From Rhizobium alarense (lineage in GTDB: Bacteria; Pseudomonadota; Alphaproteobacteria; Rhizobiales; Rhizobiaceae), in assembly GCF_021555155.1 (NCBI RefSeq), contig NZ_JAKGBU010000055.1, positions 1 to 36,206 on the forward strand: DNA of 36,206 bases, written 5' to 3'. The notes below the pieces were generated by a model. The model was not told the origin of the DNA. It saw only the letters and a program-made list of their open reading frames with translations, and made no database searches. A program made the translations under genes and the position numbers. Positions within the stretch are counted from its first letter, which is position 1, and every line of letters begins with the position of its first letter. Shown piece by piece: positions 9,025-17,629 of the stretch.

Positions 9025-9477
9025 TCAGAACTGGGAATAGAGCTGGGCGATCACCGAGGCCTGCGCCATGCGGGAAAGCTGCCGCGTATCCGTCTCGACC
9101 GGCACCGGGGCCGAGCCCGTCGCCACGTCCTGCGACCGGGATGCCGCCGGCGACAGGAAGGACGACAGGAGGTCGGCGAGCTGCGTGCTCTCCATGGCGA
9201 GGCGCGCCGAAGGGTCGCGGCTGTCGGCAAGCCGGCTCTCGCCGCTTTCCGTGACGGAAGCGAAGGAGGGGACGCCCGATCCCTGCGGAAGGCCGTTCGG
9301 CCCGTAAAGGATGCCGAAGTCGCCGCTGTCGGCGTCGTCCGGCGCGAAGCTCTCCTGCACCGGCGCGACGGCGGGGGCCGCCAGCGCTGCGAGCGCGGAA
9401 AGCGAGGGGCTTTCGGCGCGCGGCGCGTCCGCCTGGCTTTGATAGCTGCTTGTGGCAGTCGATATGGCGTTGAGCAT
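9025..9477 (-). CDS. Small hypothetical protein
   Basis: I do not recognise this 150-residue protein. It is rich in Ala, Ser and Pro with low-complexity middle regions (APAVAPVQ...), has no transmembrane segment or signal peptide, and ends QASVIAQLYSQF. The start at 9477 (MLNAISTATSSYQ) is preferred on composition; an in-frame ATG 13 codons upstream at 9516 is possible, and neither has a strong ribosome-binding site. Its reading frame keeps the GC-rich third-position bias of real genes here, and the convergent neighbour queE ends 47 bases away. It could be a secreted or surface-structure accessory protein, but nothing shows this. Confidence 0.55.
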   Translation of the reverse strand: MLNAISTATSSYQSQADAPRAESPSLSALAALAAPAVAPVQESFAPDDADSGDFGILYGPNGLPQGSGVPSFASVTESGESRLADSRDPSARLAMESTQLADLLSSFLSPAASRSQDVATGSAPVPVETDTRQLSRMAQASVIAQLYSQF

Positions 9478-9621
9478 GTCCCGACCCGAATTTCTGTCCG
9501 GATAGGGATGTACCACGAGAGTCTTTAGGAATGTTTCGAGGGGCGGACGGCAGTTTAGTAAAGCTTTATCGACCGCCGCCGCCCCGCTCTTTCTAAAGAA
9601 AAATCAGAGACTTGATGGCAA

Positions 9622-10200
9622 TCAATTGTCTCCGGATTCCGTCACCGGCTCATGGACGCGGGCGGGGCGCTCGGACGGGTCGCGGCCGATTTCGGCCTTG
9701 AGCGTCACGAGATCGATGAAATAGTCTGCCTGCCGGCGCAGGTCGTCGGCGATCATCGGCGGCTGGGTCGACAGGGTGGAGACGACAGAGACCTTGCGGC
9801 CCTTGCGCTGCAGCGCCTCGACGAGCGTCGTGAAGTCGCCGTCGCCGGAGAAGATGACGAGATGGTCGACGGTCTCGGACTGCTCCATGGCGTCGATCGC
9901 CAGTTCGATGTCCATATTTCCCTTGATCTTGCGCCGGCCGAGCGAGTCGGTGAACTCCTTCGCCGGCTTCGTCACGACCTTGTAGCCGTTGTAGTCGAGC
10001 CAGTCGATCAGCGGGCGGATCGAAGAATATTCCTGATCCTCGATCAGCGCCGTGTAGTAATAGGCGCGCAGGAGATAGCCTCTCTTCTGGAACGCCTTCA
10101 GAAGCTTGCGGTAATCGATGTCGAAACCCAGGGTGCGAGAGGCGGCGTAGAGATTGGCGCCATCGATAAAAAGAGCGATTTTCTCGCGGGGGTCAAACAT
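9622..10200 (-). CDS. NYN-domain (LabA/DUF88-like) protein
   Basis: A 192-residue PIN-like NYN-domain protein; the fold is that of metal-dependent RNases. The N-terminus reads IALFIDGANLYAA with acidic Asp13 and Asn16, the middle has KGNMDIELAIDAME, and FSGDGDFTTLVEAL supplies further conserved acidic residues, so the metal site appears intact. After these, GRKVSVVST and a tail of about 25 residues follow. The family includes cyanobacterial LabA and many uncharacterised proteobacterial proteins; the RNA target is unknown. The gene is divergent from rpoZ across about 400 bases, a neighbourhood conserved as far as I know in many rhizobia. Confidence 0.92.
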   Translation of the reverse strand: MFDPREKIALFIDGANLYAASRTLGFDIDYRKLLKAFQKRGYLLRAYYYTALIEDQEYSSIRPLIDWLDYNGYKVVTKPAKEFTDSLGRRKIKGNMDIELAIDAMEQSETVDHLVIFSGDGDFTTLVEALQRKGRKVSVVSTLSTQPPMIADDLRRQADYFIDLVTLKAEIGRDPSERPARVHEPVTESGDN

Positions 10201-10598
10201 TTTTCAACTATCCTTGTCTGAATATCAGGTGTGAACTGTCCGTCTAACGCCCTGATTTTTGCAGTGCAATAAAACGTTAAATTAACAGTTATTCATATAG
10301 TGACCATGTAGGACACTGCCAGCGATAATCCAACCAAATCTAAGTTGAAATCCCTAATTTTACCGGGGCGGCAGAAAAAGCGCCTCGTTGCCGAAACCGC
10401 GCGCGGTCTCGCCCGGGGCCTGTCGCGCGGCCGCGGTCCGCGTCGGGGCGGCGCCCGCCGGATGCATCTCCTGATTGTGCCTGCCGGATATCGGCGGGAG
10501 AGTGCCGGGCCTGGAACGAGGAATAACTTGAATTCGCCGGCCATTGATTGTATCGGCAGGAACAATCCTGAAATTTTCTCGCTCATGAAGGACACACC
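10201..10598. other. Divergent regulatory region between the NYN gene and rpoZ
   Basis: About 400 bases without a credible gene. An AT-rich block (10255-10305) contains the palindrome GTTAA-A-TTAAC at 10276-10286 and, on the minus strand, a CTATAT element that could be a -10 box for the NYN gene. A GC-rich block follows with a perfect 12-base palindrome ACCGCGCGCGGT at 10396-10407. Nearer rpoZ, CTTGAA (10527-10532) with GTATCG 17 bases later is a weak promoter candidate. An unannotated small RNA could lie here, but I see no T-run terminator to define one. Confidence 0.4.
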
Positions 10599-11009
10599 AT
10601 GGCCCGTGTCACCGTAGAAGACTGCATTGACAAGGTGGACAACCGCTTCGAGCTGGTTCTCCTCGCAAGCCACCGCGCGCGCCTGATCTCGCAGGGTGCC
10701 GCCATCACGATCGACCGCGACAACGACAAGAACCCGGTCGTGGCGCTGCGCGAGATCGCCGACGAGACGCTGTCGCCCGGCGACCTCAAGGAAGACCTGA
10801 TCCATTCGCTGCAGAAGCATGTCGAGGTCGACGAGCCGGAGCCCGATCCGGCATCGCTCATCACGACCGCCGAGACGGACGGTTTCGAGGTTGTCGAAGG
10901 CGAGGACGACGACCTGCCGGAAGCCGTCACCTTCGATCGCATGTCGGAAGAGGAACTGCTCGCCGGCATCGAAGGCCTCGTGCCGCCGGAGAAGAGCGAC
11001 GACTACTGA
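10599..11009 (+). CDS. rpoZ: RNA polymerase omega subunit
   Basis: Small subunit that chaperones assembly of beta-prime and contributes to the ppGpp-binding site of RNA polymerase. The 136-residue protein begins [20 protein letters not shown] and carries the family core ASHRARLI and [13 protein letters not shown] (about 47-59). It then has the acidic C-terminal extension typical of alphaproteobacterial omega (EDDDLPE, ending PPEKSDDY). GAAGGA precedes the ATG by seven bases. It is followed by a strong terminator and then rsh, placing the omega subunit beside the enzyme that makes its ligand ppGpp. Confidence 0.98.
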   Translation: MARVTVEDCIDKVDNRFELVLLASHRARLISQGAAITIDRDNDKNPVVALREIADETLSPGDLKEDLIHSLQKHVEVDEPEPDPASLITTAETDGFEVVEGEDDDLPEAVTFDRMSEEELLAGIEGLVPPEKSDDY

Positions 11010-11050
11010 TTTCGCTCCGTTCCGGATCGAACCGCCTTCTTTCAAACACG

Positions 11051-11084
11051 GTGCGCCCCCTACTATGGCCGGGGCGCACTTTTT
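11051..11084 (+). terminator. Rho-independent terminator after rpoZ
   Basis: A perfect 9-bp stem GTGCGCCCC (11051-11059) and GGGGCGCAC (11071-11079) with an 11-base loop is followed by TTTTT. It lies 41 bases after the rpoZ stop and only 22 bases before the rsh start, so rsh expression would depend on read-through or a promoter inside or very close to this element. Confidence 0.9.
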
Positions 11085-11106
11085 CGTTGCCCGGAGCCCC
11101 TGAAGG

Positions 11107-13329
11107 ATGATGCGCCAGTATGAACTCGTCGAGCGGGTTCAAAAATACAAGCCCGATGCGAACGAGGCCCTTCTCAACAAGGCCTATGTCTATGCGATGC
11201 AGAAGCACGGACAGCAGAAGCGGGCGAGCGGCGATCCCTATATTTCCCATCCTTTGGAGGTGGCCGCGATCCTGACCGACATGCGGCTCGACGAATCCAC
11301 CATCGCGGTGGCGCTGCTGCATGACACGATCGAGGACACGTCTGCGACACGCGCCGAGATCGACGAGCTGTTCGGCGAGGACATCGGCGCACTGGTCGAG
11401 GGCCTCACCAAGATCAAGAAGCTCGACCTCGTTTCCAAGAAGGCCAAGCAGGCGGAGAACCTGCGCAAGCTGCTGCTCGCCATATCCGACGACGTGCGCG
11501 TGCTGCTCGTCAAGCTCGCCGACCGCCTGCACAACATGCGCACGCTCGACCACATGTCGGCCGAAAAGCGCGCCCGCATCTCGGAAGAGACGATGGACAT
11601 CTATGCGCCGCTCGCCGGCCGCATGGGCATGCAGGACATGCGCGAGGAGCTGGAAGACCTCTCGTTCCGCCATATCAATCCGGAAGCCTACGAGGCCGTG
11701 ACGCGCAAGCTCCACGAGCTTTCCGAGCGCAACGAGGGCCTGATCCGCAAGATCGAGGCCGAGCTCGGCGACCTGCTGGTGGCGAACGGCCTCGTCAGCG
11801 CCAGCGTCAAGGGACGCCAGAAGAAACCCTATTCGGTCTTCCGCAAGATGCAGTCGAAGTCGCTCTCCTTCGAGCAGCTGTCCGACGTCTACGCCTTCCG
11901 GATCATCGTCGACGACATTCCGTCCTGCTATCGCGCGCTCGGCATCGTGCACACGCGCTGGCGCGTCGTGCCGGGGCGGTTCAAGGACTACATCTCGACG
12001 CCGAAGCAGAACGACTATCAGTCGATCCACACGACGATCGTCGGCCCGTCGCGCCAGCGCATCGAACTGCAGATCCGCTCGATGCGCATGCACGAGATCG
12101 CCGAATACGGCATCGCCGCCCACGCGCTCTACAAGGACAAGGAGCCGGTGGACGGCGATCGCCCGCCGCCCGCCTCCAACGCCTATGCGCTGCTGCGCCG
12201 CACGATCGAATCGCTGGCCGAGGGCGACAGCCCGGAGGAGTTCCTCGAGCACACCAAGCTCGAGCTCTTCCAGGACCAGGTGTTCTGCTTCACGCCCAAG
12301 GGCCAGCTGATCACGCTGCCGCGCGGCGCGACGCCGATCGACTTCGCCTATGCGGTGCATACCAATGTCGGCGACACCTGCGTCGGCGCCAAGATCAACG
12401 GCCGCATCATGCCGCTCGTGACGCGCCTGACCAACGGTGACGAGGTCGAGATCATCCGCTCCGGCATCCAGGTGCCGCCACCGGCCTGGGAGGAGATCGT
12501 CGTCACCGGCAAGGCCCGCGCCGCGATCCGCCGCGCCACCCGCGCGGCGATCCGCAAGCAGTATTCCGGCCTCGGCTACCGCATCCTGGAGCGCACGTTC
12601 GACCGCGCCGGCAAGTCCTTCTCGCGCGACGGGCTGAAGCCGGTGCTGCACCGGCTCGGCCAGAAGGACGTGGAGGATGCGATCGCCGCCGTCGGCCGCG
12701 GCGAGCTCTCCTCGCTCGACGTGCTGCGCGCCGTTTTCCCCGACCATCAGGACGAACGCGTTACCGTGAAGCCCAGCGCCGACGACGGCTGGTTCAACAT
12801 GCGCAGCGCCGCCGGCATGGTCTTCAAGATCCCGGGCCGGACGAAACAGCAGCTCGAAGCCGCCGGCCAGATGGGGCCGGACGCACTGCCGATCCGCGGC
12901 CTTTCGGGCGACGCCGGCGTTCGATTCTCCGAGGGCGGCGCCGTGCCCGGCGACCGCATCGTCGGCATCATGGAACGCGACACCGGCATCACCATCTATC
13001 CGATCCAGTCGCCGGCGCTGCAGAAGTTCGACGACGAGCCCGACCGCTGGATCGACGTGCGCTGGGATCTCGACGAGGCGAACAGCACCCGCTTCATGGC
13101 CCGCGTGATGATCAATGCGCTGAACGAGCCGGGCACGCTTGCCGAAGTCACCCAGGTCATCGCCACCAGCGACGTCAACATCCGTTCCATGTCGATGGCG
13201 CGGGTCGCCACCGACTTCACCGAGGTCCATATCGACCTCGAGGTCTGGGATCTCCGGCAGTTGAACCAGCTGATGGGACAGCTCCGCGACCTGCAGTCCG
13301 TCTCGACGGTCGACCGCGTCTTCGTCTGA
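11107..13329 (+). CDS. rsh: Bifunctional (p)ppGpp synthase/hydrolase Rsh
   Basis: The stringent-response enzyme of alphaproteobacteria, 740 residues. Domains in order: HD hydrolase domain with ISHPLEVA (46-53) and LHDTIED containing His72-Asp73; synthetase domain with YAFRIIVDD (about 263) and ISTPKQNDYQSIHTT (about 296-310); TGS domain (about 390-455, FTPKGQLITLPRGATPIDFAY); and a C-terminal ACT domain (about 665-738). The synthetase loop reads RFKD, the RXKD form found in bifunctional Rel/Rsh enzymes rather than the EXDD form of monofunctional RelA. Both active sites look intact. Two consecutive ATGs at 11107 and 11110 can serve as start. Long minus-strand open frames across this gene are codon-bias shadows. 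Confidence 0.98.
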   Translation: MMRQYELVERVQKYKPDANEALLNKAYVYAMQKHGQQKRASGDPYISHPLEVAAILTDMRLDESTIAVALLHDTIEDTSATRAEIDELFGEDIGALVEGLTKIKKLDLVSKKAKQAENLRKLLLAISDDVRVLLVKLADRLHNMRTLDHMSAEKRARISEETMDIYAPLAGRMGMQDMREELEDLSFRHINPEAYEAVTRKLHELSERNEGLIRKIEAELGDLLVANGLVSASVKGRQKKPYSVFRKMQSKSLSFEQLSDVYAFRIIVDDIPSCYRALGIVHTRWRVVPGRFKDYISTPKQNDYQSIHTTIVGPSRQRIELQIRSMRMHEIAEYGIAAHALYKDKEPVDGDRPPPASNAYALLRRTIESLAEGDSPEEFLEHTKLELFQDQVFCFTPKGQLITLPRGATPIDFAYAVHTNVGDTCVGAKINGRIMPLVTRLTNGDEVEIIRSGIQVPPPAWEEIVVTGKARAAIRRATRAAIRKQYSGLGYRILERTFDRAGKSFSRDGLKPVLHRLGQKDVEDAIAAVGRGELSSLDVLRAVFPDHQDERVTVKPSADDGWFNMRSAAGMVFKIPGRTKQQLEAAGQMGPDALPIRGLSGDAGVRFSEGGAVPGDRIVGIMERDTGITIYPIQSPALQKFDDEPDRWIDVRWDLDEANSTRFMARVMINALNEPGTLAEVTQVIATSDVNIRSMSMARVATDFTEVHIDLEVWDLRQLNQLMGQLRDLQSVSTVDRVFV

Positions 13330-13680
13330 CGCAAGCTCACGACTGTCGCCGGCCGGCCGCCCTGCGGCACTACGATGGAAGCCATGCAGATCGCTCTCGA
13401 CGGCCTGTTTCCCGGATTCGCGGTGGCCGGCGAGGGCGGGGTCGTGCGCATCGCCGGCTGCAAACGGAAGGCTGTCTTTACCGCCGGCCGTGATCCGGCG
13501 CATCCGCGTGCCCCTCGCGACCCGATTTTATGCGGATTGCCTCCCCATGGGGCAGAACTGCCCATGAATTGACCAGCGATATGCGTAGAACGCATGGCTG
13601 CCCAAGAATAGTGGCGCTGGTTGCGGCGCGCCTCTGCGCCTATCTTCTGGCTCGGGAGGTCAACCGAAAGAGGTTTGACA
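13330..13680. other. Intergenic region with palindromic operator before a mini-gene
   Basis: About 350 bases with no convincing gene. The last 120 bases look regulatory: a perfect inverted repeat at 13581-13595, then a GGCGC-GCCTCT-GCGCC hairpin at 13625-13640, and GGGAGG at about 13653-13659 well upstream of the next start. A short open frame at 13375-13572 lacks a ribosome-binding site and resembles nothing I know. Confidence 0.45.
13581..13595. promoter_or_regulatory. Inverted repeat, LysR-type operator candidate
   Basis: ATGCGT-AGA-ACGCAT is a perfect 6-bp inverted repeat that fits the T-N11-A pattern of LysR-family sites (T13582, A13594). It lies 86 bases upstream of the 50-residue gene. 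LsrB/VtlR-type LysR regulators control small arginine-rich proteins in Rhizobiales, which makes them candidate regulators; that link is inference. Confidence 0.4.
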
Positions 13681-13833
13681 ATGTTGAAGCAGTTCAAGAC
13701 TTTTGCCCGCGCCCTGCGCATCCCGTCGATCGAAGACCGCGAGACCGCCTATCTCAACGGCGCCCTCGACCGCATCGATCTCGAATACCGCCAGCGCCAG
13801 ATCGACCGCGGCCTGTTCCGCAAGTCCTTCTGA
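13681..13833 (+). CDS. Small DUF3563-like protein
   Basis: A 50-residue protein, MLKQFKTFARALRIPS followed by a helical segment with YLNGALDRIDLEYRQRQIDRG. The pattern YL-x3-D-x2-DLE-x-R-x-R-x2-DRG resembles the DUF3563 family, small proteins of unknown function common in rhizobia and Burkholderia. The predicted pI is basic and there is no membrane segment. AAAGAGG lies about 5-10 bases upstream of the ATG. An upstream extension of 20 codons is open but lacks a start with a ribosome-binding site. The elaborate upstream region suggests tight regulation. Function is unknown. Confidence 0.75.
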   Translation: MLKQFKTFARALRIPSIEDRETAYLNGALDRIDLEYRQRQIDRGLFRKSF

Positions 13834-13950
13834 TCGATCCGTGAACCCGAGGCCCGTGACGCAGGTGCTGCGTCACGTGTGAGCGGTCGCGGGCCGGTCG
13901 TTGCAAGCGCGTCATTGAAATGCCGCGCTTCGGTCGGTTATGTCTGGCCG

Positions 13951-14511
13951 ATGTTGTTCCGCCGCAGAAAACCCTTGCCCCTTGCCGCCCGGATTCGCGA
14001 AGCCCTGTGGCCGCGCAAGGGTTTCGGCAGGTCTGTCCGTTACATCGGCAAGCGCCTGCTCAGGATCGCGGCGACGCCGCATGCCGTCGCCGCCGGTGTC
14101 GCGGCCGGCGTTTTCGCCACCTTCACGCCCTTCGTCGGCTTTCACGTCCTCATCGCTTTGGCCGTCGCCTGGCTGCTCGCCGGCAACCTGATCGCCGCCG
14201 CACTCTCGACGACGATCGGCAATCCGCTCACCTTTCCCTTCCTCTGGGCCCTCACTTTCCGGGTGGGGGAAGCGATGCTCGGCATCCGGCCGGACACCGG
14301 CGGCGAGACGGTCGACCTCCTGCACGCGCTGGAACATCTCCGTTTTGCGGAGCTCTGGCAGCCGGTGATCAAGCCGATGCTGGCCGGCGGCCTGCTGCTC
14401 GGGCCGGTCGCCGCGATACCGGCCTATCTGGCGACCCGCTATGCCGTGTCGTCCTTCCGCCGGCGCCGGGCGCACCGCCCCCGTGCGGTTCCGTCCGTCG
14501 ACGGCAATTGA
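13951..14511 (+). CDS. DUF2062 membrane protein
   Basis: A 186-residue inner-membrane protein of unknown role. After a basic N-terminus ([10 protein letters not shown]...WPRKGFGRS), the DUF2062 signature appears as [20 protein letters not shown] (about 51-70). A hydrophobic [17 protein letters not shown] helix and the [10 protein letters not shown] motif follow. A last hydrophobic segment lies at about 150-170, with a basic tail. The start at 13951 is preferred because homology begins with MLF; the frame stays open 24 codons upstream. In rhizobia this gene commonly precedes acpS-lepB-rnc-era; here the spacing to acpS is 76 bases. Confidence 0.88.
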   Translation: MLFRRRKPLPLAARIREALWPRKGFGRSVRYIGKRLLRIAATPHAVAAGVAAGVFATFTPFVGFHVLIALAVAWLLAGNLIAAALSTTIGNPLTFPFLWALTFRVGEAMLGIRPDTGGETVDLLHALEHLRFAELWQPVIKPMLAGGLLLGPVAAIPAYLATRYAVSSFRRRRAHRPRAVPSVDGN

Positions 14512-14587
14512 CGCGGGCGCGCTTCGCCGCCATCTAGGGGCAGATTGCGCGCCGCCGCGGGGCCGGCGCCAACAGGAGACCATGCGC

Positions 14588-14998
14588 ATGATCATCGGCA
14601 TCGGCAGCGACCTCATCGACATCCGTCGCGTGGAAAAGTCGCTCGAACGTTTCGGCGAGCGCTTCACGGCCCGCTGCTTCACCGAGATCGAGCGGAGGAA
14701 GTCGGACGGGCGCCGGAACCGGGCCGCCTCCTACGCCAAGCGTTTCGCCGCCAAGGAGGCCTGTTCGAAGGCGCTCGGCACGGGGCTCGCGCAGGGCGTC
14801 TTCTGGAAGGACATGGGCGTCGTCAACCTGCCGGGCGGCAAGCCGACGATGAAGCTGACGGGCGGCGCGCTCGCCCGGCTGAGACAGATGACGCCGGCCG
14901 GCCACGAGACGCGGATCCACATCACCATCACGGACGATTTTCCGCTCGCGCAGGCCTTCGTCATCATCGAGGCGGTGCCTGAAGGCGCGCCCGGCTGA
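14588..14998 (+). CDS. acpS: Holo-[acyl-carrier-protein] synthase
   Basis: Transfers 4'-phosphopantetheine from CoA to acyl carrier protein, needed for fatty acid synthesis. The 136-residue protein starts [17 protein letters not shown], with the magnesium-binding Asp8, and has [15 protein letters not shown] with the second conserved glutamate. AGGAG at 14574-14578 is 9 bases from this ATG but only 3 from the alternative ATG at 14582, so the later start is preferred. It is the first gene of the acpS-lepB-rnc-era string. Confidence 0.96.
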   Translation: MIIGIGSDLIDIRRVEKSLERFGERFTARCFTEIERRKSDGRRNRAASYAKRFAAKEACSKALGTGLAQGVFWKDMGVVNLPGGKPTMKLTGGALARLRQMTPAGHETRIHITITDDFPLAQAFVIIEAVPEGAPG

Positions 14999-15060
14999 GG
15001 TCTGCGTCAAATTCTCCGTCATGATTTCATTTCCCCCGAACTTGGGGTAGAGAGGCAAGA

Positions 15061-15831
15061 ATGTTTGCAGAAAAGGACAGGTCCGGCGTGGCAGAAAAGA
15101 CTGAGAAGGCACAGAGCGGCCTGTGGGAAAACGTCAAGGTCATCATCCAGGCACTGCTGCTCGCCGTCGTGATCCGCACCGTCCTCTTCCAGCCCTTCAC
15201 CATCCCGTCCGGATCGATGATGCCGACGCTGCTCGTGGGCGACTACCTGTTCGTCAACAAGTTCTCCTACGGCTATTCCAAGTATTCGCTGCCCTTCTCG
15301 CCGGATATCTTCGAGGGCCGCATCTTCGCGAGCGAGCCCGAGCGCGGCGACATCGTCGTCTTCCGCTTCCCGCCCAATCCGGACATCGACTACATCAAGC
15401 GCGTCGTCGGCCTGCCGGGCGACCGGGTGCAGGTCCGCGACAGCGTGCTCTACATCAACGACCAGCCGGTCACGCGCGAGGAGGACGGCGTCTTCCGTTC
15501 CGACGACCGCTACGACACCGGTGAGAACGTGCCGGTCTTCCGCGAGACCTTCGACAACGGCGTCAGCTTCGACACGCTCGACACCCGCATCGGCACGATC
15601 GGCGACAACACCCGCGAGTTCATCGTGCCCGAGGGGCACTATTTCATGATGGGCGACAACCGCGACAATTCCGCCGACAGCCGCTTCGACGTGGGCTTCG
15701 TGCCGGCGGAGAACCTGATCGGCCGCGCCAGCCTCATCTTCTTCTCGCTCGGCAACGACACCGCTTTCCGCGAGATCTGGAAGTGGCCGACCAACCTGCG
15801 CTGGAACCGGCTGTTCAAGGTCGTCGAATGA
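15061..15831 (+). CDS. lepB: Signal peptidase I
   Basis: Membrane serine protease that removes signal peptides of Sec- and Tat-exported proteins. The 256-residue protein has one N-terminal transmembrane helix (about 27-43). The catalytic serine Ser52 is in IPSGSMMPTL, the general-base lysine Lys113 in YIKRVVGLPGDRV, and the C-terminal box is MMGDNRDNSADSR. GAGAGG lies 5 bases upstream of the ATG at 15061; GTG at 15088 is an alternative that would leave a leader closer to some relatives. The stop overlaps the rnc start (ATGA). Confidence 0.97.
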   Translation: MFAEKDRSGVAEKTEKAQSGLWENVKVIIQALLLAVVIRTVLFQPFTIPSGSMMPTLLVGDYLFVNKFSYGYSKYSLPFSPDIFEGRIFASEPERGDIVVFRFPPNPDIDYIKRVVGLPGDRVQVRDSVLYINDQPVTREEDGVFRSDDRYDTGENVPVFRETFDNGVSFDTLDTRIGTIGDNTREFIVPEGHYFMMGDNRDNSADSRFDVGFVPAENLIGRASLIFFSLGNDTAFREIWKWPTNLRWNRLFKVVE

Positions 15832-16541
15832 AGGCCGGCAGACCGCTGAACGACGAGGATCGCGGCCGGCTCGAGGCCGCGATCGGATACCGCTTCGCCT
15901 CCGGCGAGCGCCTCGACCGGGCGATCACCCATGCCAGCGCCCGCCCCGGCAAGGGCAGCAACTACGAGCGGCTCGAATTCCTCGGCGATCGGGTGCTCGG
16001 GCTGTGCATCGCCGAACTGCTGTTCCGGACCTTTCGCGAGGCGACCGAGGGCGAGCTCTCGGTCAGGCTCAACCAGCTCGTCAGCGCCGAGACCTGCGCC
16101 CAGGTTTCCGATGCGCTCGGCCTGCACCAGTTCATCCGCACCGGCTCCGACGTCAAGAAGCTCACCGGCAAGCCGATGATGAACGTGCGCGCCGACGTGG
16201 TGGAATCGCTGATCGCCGCGATCTATCTCGACGGCGGTCTGGAGGCGGCGCGCGGCTTCGTGCTGAAGCACTGGCAGGATCGCGCGGTGCGTGCCGAAGG
16301 CGGCCGCCGCGACGCCAAGACCGAATTGCAGGAATGGGCGCATGCCCGCTTCCAGACGACGCCGGTCTACCGCGTCGACGAGCGGTCGGGCCCGGACCAC
16401 GATCCCCGATTCACCGTGACGGTGGAAATACCGGGCGTGGCACCGGAAACGGGCGTCGAGCGCTCGAAGCGCGCCGCCGAGCAGGTTGCCGCGACCCGGA
16501 TCCTCGAACGGGAAGGCATCTGGAAGCGTTCGGGCGTCTGA
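15828..16541 (+). CDS. rnc: Ribonuclease III
   Basis: Double-strand-specific endoribonuclease that processes rRNA precursors and structured mRNAs. The 237-residue protein shows the signature NYERLEFLGDRVL with Glu50 and Asp54. The second acidic pair is in VRADVVESLIAAIYLDGG, and a C-terminal dsRNA-binding domain (about 158-230) begins DAKTELQEWAHARF. The ATG overlaps the lepB stop by four bases, so translation is probably coupled. The order lepB-rnc-era is widely conserved. Confidence 0.97.
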   Translation: MKAGRPLNDEDRGRLEAAIGYRFASGERLDRAITHASARPGKGSNYERLEFLGDRVLGLCIAELLFRTFREATEGELSVRLNQLVSAETCAQVSDALGLHQFIRTGSDVKKLTGKPMMNVRADVVESLIAAIYLDGGLEAARGFVLKHWQDRAVRAEGGRRDAKTELQEWAHARFQTTPVYRVDERSGPDHDPRFTVTVEIPGVAPETGVERSKRAAEQVAATRILEREGIWKRSGV

Positions 16542-16627
16542 CGCCGGCCGCTTGCCGCGTGGCATGCAAACCTCGATAATGAAACGAATGAGCTGGCGCG
16601 CCCTCATGGCCGCGGCCGGCCGGAAAG

Positions 16628-17575
16628 ATGGATGATATGACGGAACAGGAACAGTCAGCCGGCACCGAAGGTGCTGCAACGGTGCCGACCCGCTCGGGCT
16701 TCGTGGCGCTGATCGGCGCCACCAATGCCGGCAAGTCGACGCTGGTCAACCGGCTGGTCGGCGCCAAGGTCTCGATCGTCAGCCACAAGGTGCAGACGAC
16801 ACGCGCCATCGTGCGCGGCATCGCGATCCACGACAACGCACAGATCGTCTTCATGGATACGCCCGGCATCTTCAAGCCGCGCCGCAGGCTCGACCGCGCC
16901 ATGGTGACGACCGCCTGGGGCGGCGCCAAGGATGCCGATTTCATCATGTTGCTGATCGACAGCGAGCGCGGCCTGAAGGGCGATGCCGAGACGATCCTGG
17001 AGGGCTTGAAGGAGGTCCACCAGCCGAAGATCCTCGTCCTCAACAAGATCGACCAGGTATCGCGCGAGGATCTGCTGGGCCTCGCCAGGGCGGCGAACGA
17101 GACGGTCGCCTTCGAGCGCACCTTCATGATTTCCGCGCTCAACGGTTCCGGCTGCGAGGATGTCATGGACTATCTCGCAGCCGCGCTGCCGGAAGGCCCG
17201 TGGTACTATCCCGAGGACCAGATCTCCGACCTGCCGATGCGCCAGCTCGCCGCCGAGATCACCCGCGAGAAGCTGTTTCTCCGCCTGCACCAGGAGCTTC
17301 CCTATTCCTCGCATGTCGAGACAGAGAAGTGGGAGGAGCGCAAGGACGGCTCGGTTCGCATCGAGCAGGTCATCTATGTCGAGCGCGACAGCCAGAAGAA
17401 GATCGCGCTCGGCAAGAACGGCGAGGCGATCAAGGCGATCTCCATGGCCTCGCGCAAGGAATTGTCCGAGATCCTCGAGCAGCCCGTCCACCTCTTCCTC
17501 TTCGTGAAGGTGCGCGAGAACTGGGGCGACGACCCGGCCCGCTTTCGCGAAATGGGGCTGGAATTTCCGAGATAG
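16628..17575 (+). CDS. era: GTPase Era
   Basis: Essential GTPase for 30S ribosomal subunit assembly and 16S rRNA 3'-end maturation, acting in the same process as RNase III. The 315-residue protein has G1 GATNAGKST (about 30-38), switch motif TTRAIVRG, G3 MDTPG and G4 NKID, and a C-terminal type II KH domain (about 215-300) containing KIALGKNGEAIKAI. The start is ATG 16628 or 16637 (MTEQ...); GGAAAG precedes the first. In many related genomes recO follows closely; here recO lies about 10 kb downstream. Confidence 0.97.
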   Translation: MDDMTEQEQSAGTEGAATVPTRSGFVALIGATNAGKSTLVNRLVGAKVSIVSHKVQTTRAIVRGIAIHDNAQIVFMDTPGIFKPRRRLDRAMVTTAWGGAKDADFIMLLIDSERGLKGDAETILEGLKEVHQPKILVLNKIDQVSREDLLGLARAANETVAFERTFMISALNGSGCEDVMDYLAAALPEGPWYYPEDQISDLPMRQLAAEITREKLFLRLHQELPYSSHVETEKWEERKDGSVRIEQVIYVERDSQKKIALGKNGEAIKAISMASRKELSEILEQPVHLFLFVKVRENWGDDPARFREMGLEFPR

Positions 17576-17588
17576 GGGCGGGGCAGGG

Positions 17589-17621
17589 CCTTCCGCCCGG
17601 CATGGACCGTAGCGCGGAAGG
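17589..17621. terminator. Possible bidirectional terminator hairpin
   Basis: CCTTCCGC (17589-17596) pairs with GCGGAAGG (17614-17621) in the 54-base gap between the convergent era and GGDEF-EAL genes. There is no T-run on either side, so it is a weak candidate supported mainly by position. Confidence 0.35.
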
Positions 17622-17629
17622 GCCGGCTC

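Noticed and set aside
10927-13503. Long minus-strand open frame opposite rsh
   Set aside because: Mirror of rsh codon bias in GC-rich DNA; rsh is complete with all motifs, and the antisense translation has no recognisable domain.
13375-13572. Short open frame between rsh and the DUF3563-like gene
   Set aside because: No ribosome-binding site, no recognisable sequence, and it runs into the regulatory region.
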